A DNA stretch of 64,000 nucleotides, from positions 43,053-107,052 of the forward strand of contig JALHSP010000119.1 in assembly GCA_022865305.1 (NCBI GenBank). Reading direction: 5' to 3'. Made by a program: the position numbers and the translations under genes. The stretch comes from Bacteroidales bacterium. Lineage in GTDB: Bacteria; Bacteroidota; Bacteroidia; Bacteroidales; VadinHA17. Under the pieces are notes generated by a model that had not been told where the DNA came from, ran no database searches, and saw only the letters and a list, made by a program, of their open reading frames with translations. Below, one piece after another: positions 43,226 to 51,475 of the stretch; the stretch's first letter is position 1; the number at the start of each line of letters is the position of its first letter.

Positions 43226-44434
43226 CTATTTTCTTTTAGTCATAATTTTTGCCAATCGTACAAACTCAGGCAATTCCCCTGTAAGCGGTTTCATATATCT
43301 GATGAATGATCCGGAGACATAATTGCCCTCCTTATTAAAGAACTCCTCAGGCATTGGTTTTGCCGAAACTGCAACTTCTTTAAGCGGTGTCTTTCCGAAT
43401 TTGATCTTATATGGATCGTCGGAAATTCTTTCTATACTTACCATAACGCCGGATTCTCCGTTTTCTGCCAGTTTTACGGCTTCAACACCGCACTGATAAG
43501 CCTCTTCCAGATCGATTTGCGATGCTCTCATAAAATCACTCATTATCAACGATTCTGTGATTTGAAATTCACCCCTGTATCCAAATTTATCAGTTATCAT
43601 CCTGTGAAGGCTAAGGCCGACACTGGCACCTCCCATTGCACCAAACTCTGTATTATTAAATTTATCCCTGGTGACTGATGAACTGACAGGAGTACCATCA
43701 GAATATTTTAATCCTTCTCCGCAGACGATTGATACCCAGCCATTTATTTTAATGCAACTCTCAACATCCCATAGGAACTTCTCACTGTTAAAATGAAATT
43801 CGGGAGTATATATAAGGTGTGGCGCATCATCTTCATCTTTTCTGGCCAGGGCAGTTGCTGCAGCCAGCCATCCGGCATCTCTTCCTATCGTCTGATAAAT
43901 AACAAATTGGTCAACTTTTTGCATGTCCCTGGCAAGAATCCCGGCCTGCATCACATTAACTATATTTGACCTTGCAGCAGAGGCAAAGCCAGGAGTGTGA
44001 TCCGTTCCGAAAAGATCATTATCAACAGTTTTGGGGATACCGATTCCTTTCAATTCATAGTGTTGACTCCGGCAATATTCTTCAACACGGTTAATTGTAT
44101 CCATAGTGTCATTCCCACCAATAAGGAAAAAATACCTGATGTCATATTTCTTTAGAACTTCCAGTATCCGCGGGAGGTCTTCCTGCTTTACCTTATGCCG
44201 TGAAGAGCCAAGAGCTGATGAAGGTGTGCTGCGTAAACCCCTGATGACATCAGCCGGCTGTTTGCTCAGGTTGTATATCCACTCCTGCATGAATCCTTCA
44301 ATACCATACTGCATCCCGTAAACCTCTTTAACAGCCGCGGAGGATTTTGCAGTCTCAATTACCCCTGCCAGACTTGAATTGATCACAGAAGTCGGTCCTC
44401 CCGATTGCCCGATTAATGCATTTCCTTTTACCAT
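43226..44434 (-). CDS. 6-phosphofructokinase, probably PPi-dependent
   Basis: 402 aa. NALIGQSGGPTSVINSSLAG is the N-terminal nucleotide/PPi motif. IGGNDTMDTINR has Asp in place of the Gly typical of ATP-PFKs (GGDG), and GIPKTVDNDLFGTDHTPGF has PKTxDND rather than PGTxDND; both changes mark pyrophosphate-dependent enzymes. ARKDEDDAPHLIYTPE and GYRGEFQITESLIMSD complete the fold. It interconverts fructose-6-phosphate and fructose-1,6-bisphosphate. Its location among amino sugar genes would feed fructose-6-phosphate from that pathway into glycolysis. Confidence 0.9.
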   Translation of the reverse strand: MVKGNALIGQSGGPTSVINSSLAGVIETAKSSAAVKEVYGMQYGIEGFMQEWIYNLSKQPADVIRGLRSTPSSALGSSRHKVKQEDLPRILEVLKKYDIRYFFLIGGNDTMDTINRVEEYCRSQHYELKGIGIPKTVDNDLFGTDHTPGFASAARSNIVNVMQAGILARDMQKVDQFVIYQTIGRDAGWLAAATALARKDEDDAPHLIYTPEFHFNSEKFLWDVESCIKINGWVSIVCGEGLKYSDGTPVSSSVTRDKFNNTEFGAMGGASVGLSLHRMITDKFGYRGEFQITESLIMSDFMRASQIDLEEAYQCGVEAVKLAENGESGVMVSIERISDDPYKIKFGKTPLKEVAVSAKPMPEEFFNKEGNYVSGSFIRYMKPLTGELPEFVRLAKIMTKRK

Positions 44435-44456
44435 GTCATTTAATTTTACATTTTAG

Positions 44457-44482
44457 CCCCCCTCTCAGGGGGGATGGGGGGG
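44457..44482. repeat. C/G-run palindrome
   Basis: CCCCCC-TCTCA-GGGGGG then ATGGGGGGG, between the CBM9-like and phosphofructokinase genes. Same design as the elements at 9674 and 30221. Confidence 0.6.
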
Positions 44483-44487
44483 TCGAA

Positions 44488-45141
44488 TTATACAAATTTT
44501 AATAAACCAAAATACTCAGGCCGGTGATAATCCGGTTTTGGCGTGCCTACCGGATTCCATGTAACAAAATGCGGAACAGAGAGCATATCGCCGCATTTGT
44601 AAAAATTCGCTCTGAAGGTTTTTCCTTTCAATTGTCTTACTTCATGATGAAAAAATGCTTTAAAAGGAATGGCAATTGTAATTGTCCAGTTAAATCTACC
44701 CTTTTTTTCTTTGAAGGATTTTTTACCGGCTGATGTAAGTCTTCTGATCCCTGCAATGATTTCCGGATCAGATCTGGTGCTGTTTTTCCGTGCTGTTCCT
44801 GTTCCCATTAAACAGGTCCCAATTCCGTTAAATTCCATATTATAATATATCCCGTCATCTTCAGGTGATACAAAAAACTCCACACAGGAATCTTCGCAAA
44901 CCATCTGATTTGTTTCTGTTTTTTCGGCTTTGAAATATTCTTCAGCAACATAATATTTAAGTAATAGTTCCTTATCGCTGTATGCCATTGAAAAACTGAC
45001 GTCAGGTTTGTAACTATAATCCTTCCAGTTGATGGCATCTATATGATTTCTGTCGGGCAGCTCATCCAGCCTTGCAGAAACTTCTTCCATTTCAGGACAG
45101 GCAGTACTAAGTTCCAATTTATTAATCTCCAGTACTTTCAT
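44488..45141 (-). CDS. CBM9-like carbohydrate-binding protein
   Basis: 217 aa. INWKDYSYKPDVSFSMAYSDKELLLKYYVAEEYFKAEKTETNQMVCEDSCVEFFVSPEDDGIYYNMEFN is the typical start of the carbohydrate-binding family 9-like domain, and WTITIAIPFKAFF plus FRANFYKCGD and FVTWNPVGTPKPDYHRPEYFG end it. There is no signal peptide, so if it binds sugar it does so in the cytoplasm, or the domain has another role. It sits between two sugar kinase/PFK genes in the cluster. Confidence 0.82.
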   Translation of the reverse strand: MKVLEINKLELSTACPEMEEVSARLDELPDRNHIDAINWKDYSYKPDVSFSMAYSDKELLLKYYVAEEYFKAEKTETNQMVCEDSCVEFFVSPEDDGIYYNMEFNGIGTCLMGTGTARKNSTRSDPEIIAGIRRLTSAGKKSFKEKKGRFNWTITIAIPFKAFFHHEVRQLKGKTFRANFYKCGDMLSVPHFVTWNPVGTPKPDYHRPEYFGLLKFV

Positions 45142-45226
45142 TTATAATTACGTTTTACTTCGGAACTTAACGAACTAATATTACAATAATTTTGTATATG
45201 CCCTGCAGTCTTATCATTGTATGGCT

Positions 45227-46183
45227 CTATTTAATCAGTTCATTCCAGATAAGGGCAGCTGCACCGAGAACGGCTGCATTGCTCTCAGAAATACCTGAAG
45301 GAAGTATTTTAACAGTTCCCTTAAAAATGGGCTGAACATTCATTTCAACATATTTCCTGACCGGATTGAAAAGCATATCCCCGGCCTGCGCCAGTCCTCC
45401 AAACAAAAAAACAGCCTCGGGACTTGAAAATCCGATTGCATTGATGATTCCGAATGCAAGTCTTTCAGCAGTATAATCCATTGCCTCAAGAGCTATCCTG
45501 TCTTTTTTTGCTGCTGCTGCTGCAATTTTTTTGGCAGTCAGTTCTGATGGCGGTATATTTCTCAGAATACTATCCTCTCTCATTTCGCTTAAAATGTACA
45601 GTACTGTCCGGACAAGTCCTGAAGCAGAAGCATAAGTTTCATAGCAACCATGCCGGCCGCAACCACAATCCCTACCTCCGGGAACTATAATGGTATGCCC
45701 AAGTTCTCCGGCAAATCCCGTGTGCCCATAGACCATCTGGCCGTTGATCACGATCCCGCTGCCAAGACCAGTACCAAGAGTCAGAACGATAAAATCTTTC
45801 ATTTTCTTTGCTCCACCGAAAATCATTTCACCCATTGCAGCTGCATTTGCATCATTAGTAACTTTAACGGGAACGTCAATTTTCTTTCTTATAAGATCAG
45901 CAAGGGGAACAATACCTTTCCAGGCGAGGTTAGGTGCAAGCTCGATTGTACCTTTATGATAATTTGCGTTAGGTGCACCGATTCCTATGCCAACAAGCTT
46001 AAGTGCAGGTTTCTTCGCCAGCAGCTTTTTTATTGCCGAACTCAGCGATAAAACAAAATCTTTAATTTCGGGATAATCAATTGTCTTCAGGCTGCTATCA
46101 GCCGATATTTTACCTGTTTTATCTACCAATCCGAAAACTGTATTGGTGCCTCCTATATCTATACCGGCCACTACTTCTTTCAT
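45227..46183 (-). CDS. ROK-family sugar kinase (second copy)
   Basis: 318 aa with GIDIGGTNTVFGLVD, GIGIGAPNANYHKG, NDANAAAMGEMIFGGAKKMKDFIVLTLGTGLGSG, and GELGHTIIVPGGRDCGCGRHGCYETY (zinc motif). It is collinear with the copy at 40352 and shares long identical stretches, so the two arose by duplication; the pair may have split specificity between two sugars. It is the first sugar gene of the leftward cluster, 19 bp downstream of the Big_5 lipoprotein gene. Confidence 0.92.
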   Translation of the reverse strand: MKEVVAGIDIGGTNTVFGLVDKTGKISADSSLKTIDYPEIKDFVLSLSSAIKKLLAKKPALKLVGIGIGAPNANYHKGTIELAPNLAWKGIVPLADLIRKKIDVPVKVTNDANAAAMGEMIFGGAKKMKDFIVLTLGTGLGSGIVINGQMVYGHTGFAGELGHTIIVPGGRDCGCGRHGCYETYASASGLVRTVLYILSEMREDSILRNIPPSELTAKKIAAAAAKKDRIALEAMDYTAERLAFGIINAIGFSSPEAVFLFGGLAQAGDMLFNPVRKYVEMNVQPIFKGTVKILPSGISESNAAVLGAAALIWNELIK

Positions 46184-46202
46184 TGTAAAATGGTTTTAGT
46201 TA

Positions 46203-47996
46203 CTATAAATTTGTTCTGGTTTTTAATGTTTTGATTCTCAGATTTTTGACATTTTTTTCGCTTATATCCCAATTTTCTTCAACTATCCAGTCTTCTTTCA
46301 TTTGGAGTTCCTTACCATAAAAAGAGACCGGTTCCGGTTGCCTCCCTGCTGCAAAATCACCTGTTGTCCACTTTCCGTCACCATTCAGATCAAATATTGT
46401 ACGCATCCTGTAGATTCCTTTTTCAAGAAGATCTAATTCTACCATTCCGTCTTGCTTCATGTATTTTCCCCTGACCACCTTATCATTTCCATCCAGAAGC
46501 TGGATGATCCTGCCCCCTTCATAATTTTTAATATTTACTCTTAGTTTGCCATATGATTCCGCATCCCTGACAGTAAATTTAATACCTGTTGAATCAGAAT
46601 TTTCTCCGTAAATATTACCGATAGAAGCTGCGTCAGCAATATAAAGATAATTCTTTCCCGGCTTCAATCCTGCTGATATTATAAGCCTGCAGGAATTAAG
46701 AGTATCTTTCAATATTTTATAGGGGATCTTTAATCTTTCTGTTTTAATTAATTCATATAGCTTTATCAGTGATGTATCCGGTTGTCTGAATGGTGTAGCT
46801 GATTTTAAAGTTATCAGTTGCCCCGGTTTTAATGATCCGGTACTTATGTTTGTATACACGTTGAAAGGTGCTCGCCTGGTTCTGGCCCTGGTTGAACGGG
46901 GTATCAGAAACCTCAATAGGATGGTGTCTTTTTTTAGTATCTGAATACCGGTAGAATCTGTGAAAGGATATCTGACCAGTGCTGAAATTTCCGGTTGTTT
47001 GTAAAGAACGCTGTCGGTAAGCCATACTTTAACAGTATCTTTTGCTACACTCTCTTCGATGAAATAGGAATTTTCTCCGGTACCCGGAATTGAAAACTCA
47101 AAATCCAGGCTGTCAGGAGGTAAAGATAAAGTAAAGATCAGCTGATACTGGAGTTTCCGATCAGAGGATGTAAGATAATGGCTTTTCTTCTGTGCGGGAT
47201 AAAGAATCAACTTGTATTCTCCCGTCATAACCGTCGTATCAGCGATTTTCTTCTCTCCCGGTTTTACCATTACTGTGTCTTTTATAACGGGTAAATAGTT
47301 TGTTTCAGCAGAGATATTTAAGGTATCATCCAGGAAAGCAAACTCTTCATCGGCAAGATTGTAATTCTTACTGTTATCGAGGTCGATCAGCGCATAGAGC
47401 CGGTATTTGCCGTCCCGAATGTTATCAACCCTGAAATAACCATTCTTATCTGCTCTCGATATGTAATCCGGCAGTTGCCTGCTGACAGATGAATCGGCAA
47501 GACTCCTGTATAGTAAAATTAATGTATTCTCAGGTGGATCAAGACTATAAGCACTATAAACATTTCCGGTAACAGAAAGCGAATCGATTATTGGTCCGGT
47601 GGAAAAGACAAACTGATAATTATCAATAATATTTCCTTCATTAAGGTCCTTTATTGCATCCTGAAAATAAAATGTGTAAGTAGTGCTGTCTTTCAGTTCA
47701 TCTTCGTACTCCACGTATACACTTTTACCTCTCATAGAAACTGTTGGTCGCTTGCTCATAGGAGGGGAAACCATGAATTTCTCATTTATCTTGTCAAGAA
47801 CAACATATTCATTGAAAGTGACTGAAAACCGTTTTTCATTAAAATTCCTGGCACCATTAACCGGAATGCTTTTAACAACTACCGGTGGTTCCTTATCCTT
47901 TGGTCCTCCCGAAGGAGAGCTTATTTTTGCACAAGATGAAATCAATATAAATACCGGCAGCGTTATAAATATAAATCCGCGTATATTGCCTTTCAT
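46203..47996 (-). CDS. Big_5 (Ig-like) domain lipoprotein
   Basis: 597 aa with a lipobox (FILISSCAKIS). Immediately after comes the Bacteroidota-typical SSPSGGPKDKEPPVVVKSIPVNGARNF and a Big_5 Ig-like domain ending YQFVFSTGP (about residues 30-135). The remainder contains beta-rich repeats, including VTGNVYSAYSLDPPENTLILLY and a carboxypeptidase-regulatory-like part (NGYFRVDNIRDGKYRLYALIDLD). The C-terminal part repeats that logic (YRMRTIFDLNGDGKW). It is presumably a surface or periplasmic structural protein; the role is unknown. It reads into the ROK kinase gene. Confidence 0.85.
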   Translation of the reverse strand: MKGNIRGFIFITLPVFILISSCAKISSPSGGPKDKEPPVVVKSIPVNGARNFNEKRFSVTFNEYVVLDKINEKFMVSPPMSKRPTVSMRGKSVYVEYEDELKDSTTYTFYFQDAIKDLNEGNIIDNYQFVFSTGPIIDSLSVTGNVYSAYSLDPPENTLILLYRSLADSSVSRQLPDYISRADKNGYFRVDNIRDGKYRLYALIDLDNSKNYNLADEEFAFLDDTLNISAETNYLPVIKDTVMVKPGEKKIADTTVMTGEYKLILYPAQKKSHYLTSSDRKLQYQLIFTLSLPPDSLDFEFSIPGTGENSYFIEESVAKDTVKVWLTDSVLYKQPEISALVRYPFTDSTGIQILKKDTILLRFLIPRSTRARTRRAPFNVYTNISTGSLKPGQLITLKSATPFRQPDTSLIKLYELIKTERLKIPYKILKDTLNSCRLIISAGLKPGKNYLYIADAASIGNIYGENSDSTGIKFTVRDAESYGKLRVNIKNYEGGRIIQLLDGNDKVVRGKYMKQDGMVELDLLEKGIYRMRTIFDLNGDGKWTTGDFAAGRQPEPVSFYGKELQMKEDWIVEENWDISEKNVKNLRIKTLKTRTNL

Positions 47997-48121
47997 AATA
48001 AATTCTTACGGTTTTACTGAAATACAAACTTACATCATTTTTTTGCGATTCAATCTATACTTTTAACTTTAGGCACTCCAAACTTTAGCTCACTTTAAGT
48101 ACTTGTTAACAACATATTTTC

Positions 48122-48129
48122 TAACTTTG
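48122..48129 (+). promoter_or_regulatory. lgt: -7 box for lgt
   Basis: TAACTTTG (TAnnTTTG) 23 bp before the lgt ATG, with TTG 16-17 bp further upstream as a candidate -33 element. Confidence 0.55.
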
Positions 48130-48152
48130 GCATTCATAATAACAGACTAATT

Positions 48153-48962
48153 ATGCACCTGCTTGTCATTCCATGGGATGTTAATCCCGAGATATTCCGC
48201 ATAGGATCTTTTGCTGTAAGATGGTATGGTTTATTATTTGCCTCCGCATTTCTCTTCGGATATTTGATAATGAATAAGATTTTCAAAAATGAAAATCTTA
48301 GCGATACTGCGCTCGACAGGCTCACTATCTATATGGCAGTGGGGGTCATTGTCGGAGCAAGGCTGGGACACTGTTTTTTTTATGAACCGGGGTATTATCT
48401 ATCCCATCCCCTTGAGATCATCAAGATATGGAAAGGAGGTCTGGCAAGCCATGGTGCAGCAATTGGCATTTTGCTGGCAATCTGGTATTTTGTCAGAAAA
48501 GAAAAAATGGATTATACATGGGCTATTGACCGGATTGCTATTGTAGTTGCCCTTGCCGGCTTGTTTATCAGGACAGGCAACCTGATGAATTCTGAAATTT
48601 ATGGTGTTGAAACAACCTTACCATGGGGATTTGTTTTTTTAAGGGAAGGGGAGACTGTCCCGAAACACCCCACACAGATATATGAAGGCCTGTCATATTT
48701 GTTGATTTTTATATTACTCTACACAATATACTGGAGAAAAAAAGGAGAACATATTCAGGGATTGCTGATAAGCCTGGCCTGCATACTTATTTTTACAGCA
48801 CGTTTCTTTATTGAATTTATAAAGGAAGATCAGGTTCCCGAAATTGAGGCAGGAATGAATCTTAATATTGGTCAGTGGTTAAGTATTCCTTTTATAATTT
48901 TAGGATTCGTCTGGCTGTACTTCAGCCTGAAGAACAAAAAACGGGCAATAATAAAAAGGTAA
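48153..48962 (+). CDS. lgt: Prolipoprotein diacylglyceryl transferase
   Basis: Inner-membrane enzyme that transfers diacylglycerol from phosphatidylglycerol to the lipobox Cys of prolipoproteins, the first lipoprotein-maturation step. About seven hydrophobic helices. The family signature is in LFIRTGNLMNSEIYG (GRxGNFxNxExxG type), with GGLASHGAAIGIL and PTQIYEGLSYL also conserved. 269 aa is normal. The many lipobox proteins in this window depend on it. Convergent with the TetR gene, 3 bp apart. Confidence 0.95.
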   Translation: MHLLVIPWDVNPEIFRIGSFAVRWYGLLFASAFLFGYLIMNKIFKNENLSDTALDRLTIYMAVGVIVGARLGHCFFYEPGYYLSHPLEIIKIWKGGLASHGAAIGILLAIWYFVRKEKMDYTWAIDRIAIVVALAGLFIRTGNLMNSEIYGVETTLPWGFVFLREGETVPKHPTQIYEGLSYLLIFILLYTIYWRKKGEHIQGLLISLACILIFTARFFIEFIKEDQVPEIEAGMNLNIGQWLSIPFIILGFVWLYFSLKNKKRAIIKR

Positions 48963-48965
48963 ACC

Positions 48966-49547
48966 CTATTTTCTCAGGATACCGTTGAAAAGCACTTCAA
49001 GAATGCCATTCAACCGGTCCTCAATGTTTACTTCCCTTTTTTTCCAGAAGAGAGGAACTTCAAGTCCTTTCAACGTTGTCTGAACTGCCAGCGCAGTATA
49101 TTCGCTGTTCACAACATTAAATACTTTTTTCCGTGCTCCGTGATACAGAATCAGCCTGAGAATTGCCAGTTCCTCACGGTCATACTTTGACCTTATCTTC
49201 TCAATAAAATCAAAATGGTCAAGGTTTTTATCAAAGATGGCGTTGTAATAATTCGATAGTTTTTCGAACGATTTCATCCTTACAAAAACATAATTTCTCA
49301 TCTTATCAACAGGAGATTCGACCGATTTGATACTTGTAGTAAGCTCATTTCTAAGGATATTTGCCTCATATAAAACAACTGCTTCAAATATCTCTTCCTT
49401 GCTTTTATAATAATAATAAATGGAGCTTTTACCCATTTTAAGAGCTTTCGCAATTTCGTCCATGGTGGTTTTTTTAAACCCGTAACGGCTGAATATCTGC
49501 CCCGCAGAAATAATAACTTTCTTCCTAAACTCCTCTTTATTAATCAT
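48966..49547 (-). CDS. TetR/AcrR-family transcriptional regulator
   Basis: 193 aa. The N-terminal HTH is AGQIFSRYGFKKTTMDEIAKALKMGKSSIYYYYKSKEEIFEAVV, the TetR signature. The C-terminal ligand/dimer domain is helical and unassigned. A TAnnTTTG box lies upstream (49584). The divergent mtnA operon starts about 215 bp away, so it could regulate that operon or only itself; no operator is evident. Confidence 0.9.
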   Translation of the reverse strand: MINKEEFRKKVIISAGQIFSRYGFKKTTMDEIAKALKMGKSSIYYYYKSKEEIFEAVVLYEANILRNELTTSIKSVESPVDKMRNYVFVRMKSFEKLSNYYNAIFDKNLDHFDFIEKIRSKYDREELAILRLILYHGARKKVFNVVNSEYTALAVQTTLKGLEVPLFWKKREVNIEDRLNGILEVLFNGILRK

Positions 49548-49583
49548 ATATTCAGTTTTTGGAGATCCTGCCCTTCTTTACTG

Positions 49584-49591
49584 CAAATTTA
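49584..49591 (-). promoter_or_regulatory. -7 box for the TetR gene
   Basis: CAAATTTA on the top strand is TAAATTTG on the bottom strand, 37 bp before the ATG at 49547. Confidence 0.4.
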
Positions 49592-49761
49592 AGATTTAAT
49601 TAAGTCTATTCAAAATCTTCGAATAATCTGGTCGAGAATTTGAACTTATATAATTCTGAATTAATAATACTATTATTCAACATGGTATAGCCAGATATAA
49701 TATCCCTCAATATTTTGTAATTTTGATCATAATTAATTCAGGACAGCGAAAGATTTTAAGA

Positions 49762-50871
49762 ATGCTTGTATTCAATAAGAATTACCAGAGTATCTGGCCT
49801 GATGAATCAGATCCCTCTGTTATCAGGGTAATTGACCAGCAAAAATTGCCTTTTTTTTTCGAGACGAGGGAGTTGCGCTCTGTTGAAGATGTATACGGTG
49901 CAATTAAGGATATGACTATCCGCGGAGCTCCTCTTATAGGTGCTGCCGGTGCATTCGGGATATATCTTGCAACTCTTGAAATCACTTCACTTACAAATGT
50001 CGATCAGCATCTGGCAAATGCAGCAAGATATCTTATATCCTGCCGTCCTACTGCAGTAAACCTTTCCTGGGCGGTTAATTATGTTCTGGACAGGTTGAAA
50101 AAAGATACTTTTGCTCCTTCGCTCTCATCTGCAGCTCTGAAAGCAGCGATGGAGATCTGTGAAATGGAGAAGGAAAATTGCAGACAGATAGGCAAACATG
50201 GTCTGAAACTCATCGAGAAAATCAGTAAAAGGAAGAAAGGGAAACCTGTAAATATATTAACGCATTGTAATGCAGGCTGGCTTGCATGTGTTGACTATGG
50301 AACTGCAACATCACCAGTATATTTTGCCCATGATAAAGGAATTCCTGTCCATGTATGGGTTGATGAAACAAGGCCCCTGAATCAGGGAGCAAGACTCACT
50401 GCATGGGAACTGGGACAATACGGTGTCCCTTATACTTTAATTCCTGACAATACCGGAGGACACCTGATGCAGCACGGAATGGTGGATATCGTCATTGTGG
50501 GCAGTGACCGCACAACACGGACAGGAGATGTGGCCAATAAAATAGGTACATATCTCAAAGCCCTTGCCGCATATGATAATAAAATTCCTTTTTATTCAGC
50601 CCTGCCATCAACATCTATTGATTTTAACATAAGAAACGGATTATCAGAAATACCTGTTGAAGAACGCGATCCCGGGGAGGTAAAAACAGTTACAGGATTT
50701 ATTGACAAAAAAATCCTTTCCGTCAGAATCTGCCCGGAGAATGCGACGGCGGTCAATTATGCATTTGATGTGACCCCTGCAAAATATATTACAGGCCTTA
50801 TAACCGAAAAAGGAATTTGCCGGGCAACAGAAAAAGATATAAAAGAAATGTTTTCAGATAAATTCAAATAA
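49762..50871 (+). CDS. mtnA: S-methyl-5-thioribose-1-phosphate isomerase
   Basis: 369 aa from ATG 49762 (the earlier TTG in the ORF track adds 13 residues not seen in the family). MTIRGAPLIGAAGAFG, RPTAVNLSWAV, ILTHCNAGWLACVDYGTA (active-site Cys), VWVDETRPLNQGARLTAWEL, VIVGSDRTTRTGDVANKIGT (active-site Asp) are all family landmarks. It isomerises 5-methylthioribose-1-phosphate to methylthioribulose-1-phosphate. Followed after 1 nt by a class II aldolase gene and then mtnP: an MTA-recycling operon. Confidence 0.95.
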   Translation: MLVFNKNYQSIWPDESDPSVIRVIDQQKLPFFFETRELRSVEDVYGAIKDMTIRGAPLIGAAGAFGIYLATLEITSLTNVDQHLANAARYLISCRPTAVNLSWAVNYVLDRLKKDTFAPSLSSAALKAAMEICEMEKENCRQIGKHGLKLIEKISKRKKGKPVNILTHCNAGWLACVDYGTATSPVYFAHDKGIPVHVWVDETRPLNQGARLTAWELGQYGVPYTLIPDNTGGHLMQHGMVDIVIVGSDRTTRTGDVANKIGTYLKALAAYDNKIPFYSALPSTSIDFNIRNGLSEIPVEERDPGEVKTVTGFIDKKILSVRICPENATAVNYAFDVTPAKYITGLITEKGICRATEKDIKEMFSDKFK

Positions 50872-50872
50872 A

Positions 50873-51475
50873 ATGGAAGGGGTAGTAAAATTTAATTGTC
50901 ACTGGAGCCAGTCCGGTCCCGTTATTTCAGACGAACAATATGAGATAATTAATTACTGGAGGGAAATCCTTTATAATATGGACCTGATAGGAGCCTATGA
51001 AAATGGCGTGGGATTTGGCAACATCAGCATGAGAATCAGGGGGGGCAATCAGTTTGTTATTACAGGATCTGCTACAGGTGAAATACCTGAACTTGAGCCG
51101 GGTCATTATGTAAAAGTAAATTCATTCAATATTGATGACAATGCAGTGCAATGTATCGGACCTTTAAAAGCATCTTCAGAATCTCTCACCCATGCTGCAA
51201 TATACCTTGCTGATCCGGGAGCAAATGCCGTGGTACATGTTCATAGTATTGATCTGTGGAATGAGCTTATTTATAAGGTGCCGACAACCAATCCATCAAT
51301 GGATTACGGAACAGCAGGTCTGGCAAAAGATATATTCAGACTTTTCAATGATTCTGATGTGTTCGAAAAAAGAATCATTATTATGGCGGGCGACAGAGCA
51401 GGGATCCTTACCTTCGGACACGACATGGATGAAGCAGTCAATGTGCTGATGAATTATCTCAGGAAAGAAAAATGA
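50873..51475 (+). CDS. Class II aldolase/adducin-family protein in the MTA operon
   Basis: 200 aa. GVGFGNISMRI, FVITGSATG and LKASSESLTHAAIYLADPGANAVVHVHSIDLW place it in the class II aldolase/adducin family. The Glu of SSE and the HVH zinc pair match FucA residues E73, H92 and H94. The third zinc His, normally in NHG, is missing: the equivalent stretch reads MAGDRAGILTFGHDMDEA. It is not a clear MtnB dehydratase. Between mtnA and mtnP it most likely acts on methylthioribulose-1-phosphate, either splitting it to DHAP and methylthioacetaldehyde (DHAP shunt) or dehydrating it. The stop overlaps mtnP by 4 nt. Confidence 0.85.
   Translation: MEGVVKFNCHWSQSGPVISDEQYEIINYWREILYNMDLIGAYENGVGFGNISMRIRGGNQFVITGSATGEIPELEPGHYVKVNSFNIDDNAVQCIGPLKASSESLTHAAIYLADPGANAVVHVHSIDLWNELIYKVPTTNPSMDYGTAGLAKDIFRLFNDSDVFEKRIIIMAGDRAGILTFGHDMDEAVNVLMNYLRKEK

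Noticed and set aside
43226-44434. ATP-dependent PfkA
   Set aside because: GGND and PKTVDND residues point to the PPi-dependent type rather than GGDG and PGTxDND.
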